From: Muribaculaceae bacterium
GTDB lineage: Bacteria; Bacteroidota; Bacteroidia; Bacteroidales; Muribaculaceae
Assembly (NCBI GenBank): GCA_029057255.1
Contig: JAICZO010000469.1
Coordinates: forward strand, 1 to 15,067
Length of the DNA stretch: 15,067 bases
Direction of reading: 5' to 3'
In this document: positions 6,784-13,619 of the stretch, one piece after another
How the letters are laid out: every line of letters starts with the position of its first letter
How positions within the stretch are numbered: position 1 is the first letter of the stretch
Made by a program: the position numbers and the translations under genes
Notes under the pieces: model-generated
What the model was told of the DNA's origin: nothing
What the model saw: only the letters and a program-made list of their open reading frames with translations
Database searches by the model: none

Positions 6784-8019
6784 TCAGCATTTGTCAAGGA
6801 CTTCTTTCAGTGCCTTTTTATCGAGGTTCTGTCCGATGAAGACGAGTTTGACCATACGGTCGCCGTAGGTGTCGTCCCAGTCGCGGGCGAGTCCGGGTTC
6901 CTGCTCCATAAGCACTTCGAGTTCTTCCTCCGGCGCTGTGGCGTACCAGTAGCCCGACTCGGTGAGTTTCTTCTGCACGCCGGCCTGCTCGAAGAGGTAT
7001 GACATGTCGGTATTGTGCTTGAAGTAGAGTATACCCTTGGCTCTTATGATGTTTGATGGCCACTGAGATGCCACAAAATGGTCGAATCGGTTGATGTCGA
7101 AGCCGGGGCGGCGGTAGTAGACGTATGTCTGAATGCCGTATTCTTCGGCCTCGCCTTCGCCGTGGTGGTGATGGTGGTGGCAGCAGCAGTGGTCATGGTC
7201 GTGCTCGTGGCAGTGCTCATGTTCGTGCTCATGCTCGTGGTGATGATGTTCATGCTCATCCTCTTCCTCCTCCTCTTCTTCGGGGTCTCCTTCAATAGCA
7301 TGTATCCATGCAGCCGACGTGGCCACCTTCTCGAAGTTGAACATACCGGTGTTGAGCAGCACGTCAAGGTCGATGTCGCAGTAGTCGCACTCTATGATTC
7401 TGGCCGAGGGCTGCAGGGCGCGGATTATGGCGCGAATGCGTCCGGCCTCCTCCTTGCTTACTTCCGATATTTTGTTGAGCAGGATGATGTTGCAGAATTC
7501 AATCTGCTCTATCACGAGATTCTCTATGTCGTCCTCATCGATGTCCTTGCGCTTGAGCGAGTCGCCGCAGGCAAACTCACTCTTCATGCGCAGGGCGTCG
7601 ACCACCGTTGCAATGCAGTCGATGCGGGGCACACCGTGGCGTGTATATTCCGAGCCCATGTTGGGTATCGTGCAGATTGTCTGCGCGATAGGCGCAGGCT
7701 CGCAAATGCCGCTTGCCTCGATGACGATGTAGTCGAAGCGTCCGGTGGCAGTCAGCTCTGAGAGCTGCTCTATGAGGTCCATTTTGAGAGTGCAGCAAAT
7801 GCAGCCGTTCTGCAGAGCCACGAGGTCGCCCTCGTCCTTCTTTCCTACGACGCCGCCCTTCTGAATGAGCGATGCGTCGATGTTTACTTCGCCTATGTCG
7901 TTGACTATTACAGCGAAGCGTATGCCGCGCTCGTTGGTGAGTATTCTGTTGAGAAGCGTTGTCTTGCCGCTGCCCAGATAACCGGTGAGCAGCAGCACCG
8001 GGATTTCCTTATTTTCCAT
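6784..8019 (-). CDS. COG0523/CobW-type GTPase with His/Cys-rich metal-binding insert
   Basis: Encodes a 411-residue G3E-family P-loop GTPase of the COG0523 group, which includes the ZNG1 zinc metallochaperone, nitrile-hydratase activators and CobW. Walker A is GYLGSGKTT (13-21), the switch region carries VNDIGEVNID (39-48), the diagnostic metal-site CxCC is NGCICCT (71-77), and the EASG motif (101-104) replaces the usual ETSG. The guanine-specificity motif reads NKIS (182-185) rather than NKxD. Between the GTPase and C-terminal CobW_C domains is an acidic run then a stretch (255-286) with 19 His and 4 Cys. The C-terminal domain spans about 294-411. It lies 21 nt downstream of queG and is surely co-transcribed with it. 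The cargo metal is not evident: zinc is the best-supported cargo for this group, cobalt or nickel are possible. Confidence 0.93.
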   Translation of the reverse strand: MENKEIPVLLLTGYLGSGKTTLLNRILTNERGIRFAVIVNDIGEVNIDASLIQKGGVVGKKDEGDLVALQNGCICCTLKMDLIEQLSELTATGRFDYIVIEASGICEPAPIAQTICTIPNMGSEYTRHGVPRIDCIATVVDALRMKSEFACGDSLKRKDIDEDDIENLVIEQIEFCNIILLNKISEVSKEEAGRIRAIIRALQPSARIIECDYCDIDLDVLLNTGMFNFEKVATSAAWIHAIEGDPEEEEEEEDEHEHHHHEHEHEHEHCHEHDHDHCCCHHHHHHGEGEAEEYGIQTYVYYRRPGFDINRFDHFVASQWPSNIIRAKGILYFKHNTDMSYLFEQAGVQKKLTESGYWYATAPEEELEVLMEQEPGLARDWDDTYGDRMVKLVFIGQNLDKKALKEVLDKC

Positions 8020-8040
8020 AATGCCGGATATAGCTGTTTG

Positions 8041-9000
8041 TTATGTATCGTTGTCGGTTGTGTTTACGTTCTGTTTAACGCTTATGTGCGCCATGATGTT
8101 GCGCCGCAGCCCCTCCGCCTTTGCTCTTTTGACAGCCGAGTGAGAGAAGACAGCCGAGAAGCCTTCGCGGTCGAGCTTCGCTATGGCGTCGGCGTCGAGA
8201 GCCATGAGCGCTTCCGACGGCTCGAACTCCTCGATGACCGTCGTCCGGCGGGTGTTGCGGTTGTGCGGGCACACATCCTGGCATATGTCGCAGCCGTATA
8301 TTCTCCCGTCGAGAGTCAGTCCGTCGGGAAAATCGCCGCGGTGCTCGATTGTGAGATACGACAGGCAGCGGCGGCAGTCTATGCTCCCTTCGCCGTCGAG
8401 TGCTTTGGCCGGACATGACACTATGCAGGCACGGCAGCCGCAGCAGCCGCCATCCTCGAGCGAGCTGTCCGGCTCGACATCGTGGGTCCACAGTATCTCG
8501 GCCAGGAAAACGCGCGAGCCTATGCCGGGCACTATCAGGTGGTTGTTCAGCCCGATGACGCCTACGCCTGCACGAGTGGCCCAGAAGCGCTCTCTTATCG
8601 GCGCCGTGTCGACGCATATGCGCGTGCCTGAGCCGGGAGCCATAGCCTCCATAGCCGCAGCTACGGGTCTGAGACGCTTGCGCAGCACCTCGTGATAGTC
8701 GCGCCCGAGAGCGTAGTCGGCGAAGAGGGGGTGCCGCCTGCTGCCCGGGCGGGTGTATGCGAATGCGCAGACAACTACCGTGCGGGCGCCTTCGAGCAGC
8801 AGCGAGGGGTCGCGCCTGATGTCGCAGTAGCGCTCCATATACTCCATCGACGCGTGCCTGCCCTCGGCCAGCCACCGGTCGTAGGCGGCCTCCAGCCTTT
8901 CGGGTATGGCCGTGACGGCGGCAAAGCCCGTAGCGCAGGCTCCCGCATCGGCGCATAGCCTGCGGATATCGTCCTTACATTGGCAGAGGTCTGAACTCAT
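8041..9000 (-). CDS. queG: Epoxyqueuosine reductase QueG
   Basis: Encodes a 319-residue cobalamin-dependent iron-sulfur enzyme that reduces epoxyqueuosine to queuosine at position 34 of tRNAs with GUN anticodons, the last step of queuosine synthesis. The N-terminal DUF1730 domain holds YALGRDYHEVL (about 96-106) and VDTAPIRERFWA, with Asp131 in the position of the catalytic acid, followed by GVIGLNNHLIVPGIGSR. Two 4Fe-4S clusters are indicated by CCGCRACIVSCP (186-197) and by C209, C212, C237, C240 and C244 in RRCLS and YGCDICQDVCPHN. I chose the ATG at 8998-9000; an in-frame ATG at 9040-9042 exists but would lie deeper in the deacetylase gene. The start overlaps the deacetylase 3' end by 26 nt, suggesting translational coupling. 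No queC/D/E/F or tgt gene is in the window. Confidence 0.95.
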   Translation of the reverse strand: MSSDLCQCKDDIRRLCADAGACATGFAAVTAIPERLEAAYDRWLAEGRHASMEYMERYCDIRRDPSLLLEGARTVVVCAFAYTRPGSRRHPLFADYALGRDYHEVLRKRLRPVAAAMEAMAPGSGTRICVDTAPIRERFWATRAGVGVIGLNNHLIVPGIGSRVFLAEILWTHDVEPDSSLEDGGCCGCRACIVSCPAKALDGEGSIDCRRCLSYLTIEHRGDFPDGLTLDGRIYGCDICQDVCPHNRNTRRTTVIEEFEPSEALMALDADAIAKLDREGFSAVFSHSAVKRAKAEGLRRNIMAHISVKQNVNTTDNDT

Positions 9001-9595
9001 AGCCTTGTGACAGCAGCCACTCGATAGAGCGGGGCAGGGCATAGCGCATGTTGGCCGATGCCTTGAGCGAATCGTGGAATACTATTATAGAACCGTTTCG
9101 GGCGTATCGCTTCACATTCTCGAATACCTGTTCGCCGCTAAGCTTGCGGGAGTAGTCGCGGGTGACCAGGTCGTACATGACGATGTTGAAATGCTCTTTG
9201 AGAGCCTTGCCCTGCGATGTGCGTATAAGTCCGTGGGGAGGGCGGAAGAGGGGACTGTCGATAAGCTCGGCGGCTTCGGCGACGTCGCGCAGATACTGGC
9301 GCGTGGTCGATTTCATGCCCTGCAGGTGGTGCATGGTATGGTTGCCGTAGGAGTGGCCGCGGCGTTTCACTTCCTCAAGCAAGGCAGGGTTGCGCCTGAC
9401 ATTGTCGCCCACCATGAAGAATGTGGCCTTGATGTCGTAGCGGTCAAGCACATCGAGCACCCACGGAGTCTCCTCGGGTATGGGACCGTCGTCGAAGGTA
9501 AGGTATACTACCGGCTTGCCGCCCTTGCGCTTGAGGCGCCAAAGAGCTTCGGGGAAGAGCAGGCGGTAGAGTATTGGCGGTTGTTCGATAAACAT
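8975..9595 (-). CDS. NodB-type polysaccharide deacetylase
   Basis: Encodes a 206-residue single-domain carbohydrate esterase family 4 protein, which removes N-acetyl or O-acetyl groups from polysaccharides. Motifs in order: TFDDGP (33-38, catalytic base Asp35 and metal ligand Asp36), GNHTMHH (84-90, metal ligands His86 and His90), FRPPHG (117-122, usually RPPYG) and the closing VFHDS near residue 173. No signal peptide is visible: the N-terminus MFIEQPPILYRLLFPEALWR is amphipathic rather than a cleavable leader, so the mature protein is probably cytoplasmic or loosely membrane-associated. The substrate is unknown. The stop codon lies inside queG. It starts 32 nt after a strong hairpin and has no obvious -7 box of its own, so its promoter is unclear; read-through from the DUF2723 gene is possible. 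Confidence 0.92.
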   Translation of the reverse strand: MFIEQPPILYRLLFPEALWRLKRKGGKPVVYLTFDDGPIPEETPWVLDVLDRYDIKATFFMVGDNVRRNPALLEEVKRRGHSYGNHTMHHLQGMKSTTRQYLRDVAEAAELIDSPLFRPPHGLIRTSQGKALKEHFNIVMYDLVTRDYSRKLSGEQVFENVKRYARNGSIIVFHDSLKASANMRYALPRSIEWLLSQGYEFRPLPM

Positions 9596-9627
9596 GACTT
9601 TCGGCTTGAGGGATTGGTAAACAGAGC

Positions 9628-9661
9628 CATAAGGCCCTCAGACAGTTCCAAGGGCCTTATG
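9628..9661 (-). terminator. Hairpin after the DUF2723 gene
   Basis: CATAAGGCCCT (9628-9638) and AGGGCCTTATG (9651-9661) are perfect 11-nt reverse complements with a 12-nt loop. The element begins 16 nt beyond the DUF2723 stop codon and lies 32 nt before the deacetylase start. On the minus strand it is followed by GCTCTGTTTACC, without a real U tract. It is probably a 3'-end hairpin or partial terminator between the two genes. Confidence 0.6.
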
Positions 9662-9677
9662 ACAGGATATTGTGGTT

Positions 9678-12600
9678 TCAGTTGATGACATAGTTCCACT
9701 CGGCCGGAGTGAGGGAGTACCTGTCCATCAGCTCGCGGCTGAACCGCATCGGGTCGACGCCTGCCGCCTCGTTGAGAGCGAGGATGTTCATGGCTTTGCG
9801 TATGACAGCCTTCTGCGAGTCGGGGAACGAATCTATCTCCTTGGCGAGCATGTCGTAGTCATAGCCCTGGATGTATACCAGCGGTGCTACGCGCAGGTCG
9901 GTCTCGAGGGTCATGGCCGACAGAGCGGCGCGGTCGTCGTTGCGGTCGGGGTCGGAGAGCAGCGAGCTGTCGGCAGCGAGAATCTCGGCCTGGTTCTTGA
10001 GGGCTACAGCTTCGCCGAGATACTGCAGGGCGTATGTCTCGGAGCGGCCGAGCTGCGACAGAGTCACGGGGTCGAGCGTGGTGGCATACTTGACGAGCTG
10101 GGCGTAGCGCTCGGCCTCGGCGCTTGCTATGCGGTCGGCGGCCTCGAGGTCGGCCGGATTGCCCGAGAGCATGTACAGGTCGATGTAGGTGCGGGCGAAG
10201 TAGAGTCCGAGCATCGAGTCGAAGGGCGATACTTCGGCGGGCATCTTCTCGAGAGTGAGATTCAGCAGCTGACGTGCCATGTCGGCATGTGTTGCCGGCT
10301 CGTCGAGGCCGTTCTCGCGCGCCACCTTCTTGGTCTCGGCTGTAGGCTCGAGCTGCGGTGTCATCATGAGGTTCTCGACGATGGTGTATATGCCCGAGCG
10401 TACCGACGATACCATGCGGCGCACTGTCTCGTCGAGATAGAGCTTGGTGGCGTCGGGAGCGTCGAGGCCGCCCCAGCGGTAGTCGGCCACGATGTTGCGG
10501 TACGACTTCTCGGCCGTGGGGTTGTACTCGGCATCATAGAAGGGTGTCACCTCATATGCCATGCCCGTGGCCGACAGATAGGGCGTCAGTCCGAGATAGT
10601 AGGACGAGGGCACGGTGAAGGCGAAGTAGGCGGGGCGCTTCCAGTTGTTGGCGACGCTGTTGGCCACGATGTCGAGCGACAGCACCTTGCTTTGGTTCAG
10701 TCCCGAGCCGAGAGTCGACAGGTCGGTGTGGATGTCGCTCAGGTAGGGCTTGAGGTACATGCTGTCGACGGCAGCGTCGCCCGAGCTGTAGCGGGCCATT
10801 GCCGCCTCGGCGTCGACGGGCATGACGACCTTGGGCGTCTCGAGGTAGGGCGCGCCGTAGGTCTTGGCGTCGGAGCCGTAGAGCGCCTGCAGAGCCTTGC
10901 GGGCGTCGGTGACGTTGCGGTCGCGCGGTATGACGAAGCTGTAGGCCATGCGCTCGTAGGCATAGTCCTGCGGGCGTGCGAGCATGTCGACGGGGCCGGC
11001 ACCCGATGTGGGATGCTTCATCTGGTCGGCATACCAGTCGGTGGTGAGATACGACAGGTTGACCACGCGCACGTCGGTGCGGAAGCCTTCTACTTCCTGG
11101 GCGTACCACAGCGGGAAGGTGTCGTTGTCGCCGTTGGTGAAGATTATGGCGTCCTTGTCGAGCGAGCTGAGGTAGTTGAAGCCGAAGTCGCGTGTGGTGT
11201 AGCGGCCTGAGCGGTCGTGGTCGTCCCATGTCTGGCTTACCATCTGCAGGGGCACAGCGATGCCGATGAGGCATGCAAGTGCGGCGGTGGCTGTGTCGAG
11301 AGTCTTCGAGGGTTTTTCCTTGGCGCCCTTGCCGCTGCCGAGGAGGTCGCGCAGCATTATGCCGATGGCAGGGACTCCGACGCCTATCCACATGGCGAAG
11401 GCGTAGAACGAGCCTGCGAAGGCGTAGTCGCGCTCACGCGGCTGGCCGGGTGTCTGGTTGAGGTAGAGCACGATGGCTATGCCGGTCATGAAGAAGAGGA
11501 AGAATACAATCCAGAACTGCTGTATGCCGCGCTCGGGGTTGGTGCGGTGGCGGTACAGCGCCTGATAGAGCAGACCGATGAGGCCGAGGATGAGGGGCAG
11601 CATATAGAACACGTTGTGGCCCTTGTTGCCCTTGCCGAACTCGTCTGGCAGGTGTGTCTGGTCGCCCAGGCGAGCGTTGTCGATGAAGGGTATGCCCGAT
11701 ATCCAGTTGCCGAGATGGGGCTCGCCGTTGCCCTGCAGGTCGTTCTGGCGGCCTGCGAAGTTCCACATGAAATAGCGCCAGTACATGTGGTTGAGCTGAT
11801 AGTTGACGAAGTATCGCAGATTGACGTCGAAGCCGGGCTTCCATACGGGCAGCTGCATGATTTCCTCGCCGGTGACGCCGTCGATGTTGGTTGTCGCAGG
11901 CTGGAGGTGCGACAGATAGGGCATCACTTCGTACTTGGGCGCGAATCCCTGCTGTGCCCACTTGGCGCGGACGGGCTGGGGTATCGAGTAGATGTCGGGA
12001 GTGTTGTATCCGGCCCATGACTTGTATCCGGCGACATGCGCGCCTGTCGGCTCGTTGCTGTAGATACGGGTCAGAATCATGTCAAGGTCGGGCATTGTGC
12101 GGTAGCCGGGGCGCTCCACTTCTTTTACGTAGCGGTCGGGCTGTGTGGAGTCGGTCTTGACGACCTTGGAGTATACCTGCGAGGGGTTGTTGAAGGCAGC
12201 GCCGTTCTCGTCGCGGAGGTAGCCGTCGATGACGCGTGTGCGGGGGCGGCCGTAGTCATCGACAGGGATATAGAAGTTGCCCGAGCCTTCGGGGTACTCC
12301 TGCTCCTCGAAAGTCTCGGCGAAAACCGGACCCTTGAAGAGAGGACGGTCGCCGTACTGCTCGCGGTTGAGGTACGACGCAAGGGCGAAGACATTGTCGG
12401 GGGCGTTCTGGTTCATAGGCGTGTTGGCCGAGGCGCGGATGAGCAGCAGGGCATACGAGGAGTAGCCTACGAAGATGACGAACACGCTAAGCACAATCAG
12501 TGCGAAGGCGCGTGCCGGTACCTTCTTGCAGAAGCCGTAGACATATACTGCGAGTGCTGTGATGATCAGGATGCCGACCATGACGGAGTGGCCGATGAAA

Positions 12601-13517
12601 GGCATGCCCGACAGGGCTATCGAGAGGATGCTCAGTGTGCGGGTGCCGAAAGAGTCGGGGCGGGTGTAGAGGCCGCGGATGGCGGCGATGAACACTGCCA
12701 CGAGGATGACGGCATAGATAAGCACGCCCATATTGTAGGACATGCCGCAGGTGTTGACGAAGAAGAGCTCGAACCACTGGGCTACCTGGATAAAGCCCGG
12801 CACGAGGCCGTAGAGGATGGCGCCGACGATGACGCAGCTCACGCCAAGGGCGATGAGCGAGCCTGTGGCGTTGACATTCTTGTACTTGCGGTAGTAGAAG
12901 ATAAGGCCGAGGGCGGGGATGCACAGCAGGTTGAGCAGGTGCACGGCGATGGAGACGCCGATCACATAGGCTATCAGGACGAGATAGCGGTCGGAGTTGG
13001 GCTCGTCGGCGCGGTTCTCCCACTTGAACATCAGCCATACCACCAGGGCGGTACAGAACGACGAGAAGGCATACACTTCGCCTTCGACTGCCGAGAACCA
13101 GAAGGTGTCGCTCCATGTGTAGGCAAGAGCGGCACAGAGACCGCCGCCCATGATGAGAGCCATGCGGAAGTTGCTGATTTCTGCGGCGTTATCGCTGACG
13201 ATGAGGCGGCGTATGAGGTGCGTCACCGACCAGAACAGCAGCAGTATGGTGGCGGCGCTCAGAAGTGCCGACATACTGTTGACAGCCAGGGCGGCAGTGG
13301 CCATAGAGCCGCCGAAAAGTGTGATGAAGAAGCGGGCGGCAAGCATGAAAATCGGGTTGCCAGGCGGGTGGCCTACTTCGAGTTTCGCTCCCTGGAGAAT
13401 GAATTCGGGACAATCCCAGAATGACGCCGTCGGCTCGATTGTGAGCAGGTAGGTGACTGCTGCTATGACGAAGCAGAGCCAGCCCAAGGCGTTGTTGATG
13501 ATATTATATTTCTTCAT
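9678..13517 (-). CDS. DUF2723 multi-pass membrane protein (TMEM260-like, putative GT-C glycosyltransferase)
   Basis: Encodes 1279 residues: roughly a dozen hydrophobic segments over the first 760 residues, with one long hydrophilic loop around 375-640, then a large soluble C-terminal domain. The N-terminus has the DUF2723 hallmark: the first membrane helix, then EPTASFWDCPEFI (28-40, with Asp35 and Glu38) and GHPPGNP (49-55). The C-terminal half opens with QTWDDHDRSGRY, followed by NGDNDTFPLWYA near residue 795. DUF2723 belongs to the GT-C fold of lipid-linked-sugar glycosyltransferases, and the animal member TMEM260 is a protein O-mannosyltransferase, so a bacterial role in protein O-glycosylation is a fair inference, not shown here. 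I chose the ATG at 13515-13517 because it gives the conserved MKKYN-type start. In-frame ATG 13536-13538 adds seven residues, and TTG 13575-13577 falls in the promoter. Confidence 0.92.
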   Translation of the reverse strand: MKKYNIINNALGWLCFVIAAVTYLLTIEPTASFWDCPEFILQGAKLEVGHPPGNPIFMLAARFFITLFGGSMATAALAVNSMSALLSAATILLLFWSVTHLIRRLIVSDNAAEISNFRMALIMGGGLCAALAYTWSDTFWFSAVEGEVYAFSSFCTALVVWLMFKWENRADEPNSDRYLVLIAYVIGVSIAVHLLNLLCIPALGLIFYYRKYKNVNATGSLIALGVSCVIVGAILYGLVPGFIQVAQWFELFFVNTCGMSYNMGVLIYAVILVAVFIAAIRGLYTRPDSFGTRTLSILSIALSGMPFIGHSVMVGILIITALAVYVYGFCKKVPARAFALIVLSVFVIFVGYSSYALLLIRASANTPMNQNAPDNVFALASYLNREQYGDRPLFKGPVFAETFEEQEYPEGSGNFYIPVDDYGRPRTRVIDGYLRDENGAAFNNPSQVYSKVVKTDSTQPDRYVKEVERPGYRTMPDLDMILTRIYSNEPTGAHVAGYKSWAGYNTPDIYSIPQPVRAKWAQQGFAPKYEVMPYLSHLQPATTNIDGVTGEEIMQLPVWKPGFDVNLRYFVNYQLNHMYWRYFMWNFAGRQNDLQGNGEPHLGNWISGIPFIDNARLGDQTHLPDEFGKGNKGHNVFYMLPLILGLIGLLYQALYRHRTNPERGIQQFWIVFFLFFMTGIAIVLYLNQTPGQPRERDYAFAGSFYAFAMWIGVGVPAIGIMLRDLLGSGKGAKEKPSKTLDTATAALACLIGIAVPLQMVSQTWDDHDRSGRYTTRDFGFNYLSSLDKDAIIFTNGDNDTFPLWYAQEVEGFRTDVRVVNLSYLTTDWYADQMKHPTSGAGPVDMLARPQDYAYERMAYSFVIPRDRNVTDARKALQALYGSDAKTYGAPYLETPKVVMPVDAEAAMARYSSGDAAVDSMYLKPYLSDIHTDLSTLGSGLNQSKVLSLDIVANSVANNWKRPAYFAFTVPSSYYLGLTPYLSATGMAYEVTPFYDAEYNPTAEKSYRNIVADYRWGGLDAPDATKLYLDETVRRMVSSVRSGIYTIVENLMMTPQLEPTAETKKVARENGLDEPATHADMARQLLNLTLEKMPAEVSPFDSMLGLYFARTYIDLYMLSGNPADLEAADRIASAEAERYAQLVKYATTLDPVTLSQLGRSETYALQYLGEAVALKNQAEILAADSSLLSDPDRNDDRAALSAMTLETDLRVAPLVYIQGYDYDMLAKEIDSFPDSQKAVIRKAMNILALNEAAGVDPMRFSRELMDRYSLTPAEWNYVIN

Positions 13518-13574
13518 AATCGGTGATGAGTGCGGCATGATGACCGAGGTGTCGGGGCATGCCCTTATAAACCG

Positions 13575-13582
13575 CAAATTTA
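13575..13582 (-). promoter_or_regulatory. Probable promoter of the DUF2723 gene, -7 box TAAATTTG
   Basis: TAAATTTG on the minus strand, 57 nt upstream of the chosen ATG and 37 nt downstream of the preceding stop codon. It is the same octamer, followed by GC, as before recA and cdd. No TTTG is present at the expected -33 spacing. Its presence supports the ATG at 13515-13517 (or 13536-13538) over starts further upstream. Confidence 0.6.
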
Positions 13583-13619
13583 CGCATTATCGGCGGCTTG
13601 ATATAGCTCTTAACGTAAT

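Noticed and set aside
7141..7290. Possible tandem repeat or CRISPR-like array in the GTPase gene
   Set aside because: The periodic pattern is short-codon repetition encoding His, Glu and Cys in frame, with no spacers or conserved repeat unit.
7078..7761. Hydrophobic plus-strand frame opposite the His-rich insert
   Set aside because: Its Val/Met/Leu-rich stretch is simply the complement of the His and Glu codons; it is not a membrane protein gene.
9001..9042. Upstream queG start at 9040-9042
   Set aside because: It would add 14 residues (MPCPALSSGCCHKA) unlike QueG N-termini and extend the overlap with the deacetylase gene to 68 nt; the ATG at 8998-9000 is preferred.
9672..11210. Long plus-strand open frame antisense to the DUF2723 gene
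   Set aside because: It has no recognisable domain, promoter or start context, and its composition mirrors the true minus-strand gene. The same applies to 11217-12020 and 12036-13424.
13577..13577. TTG start for the DUF2723 protein 60 nt upstream of the chosen ATG
   Set aside because: The TTG lies inside the -7 box, so it would not be transcribed. The same reasoning rejects the TTG starts for cdd (3501-3503) and the AraC gene (6699-6701).
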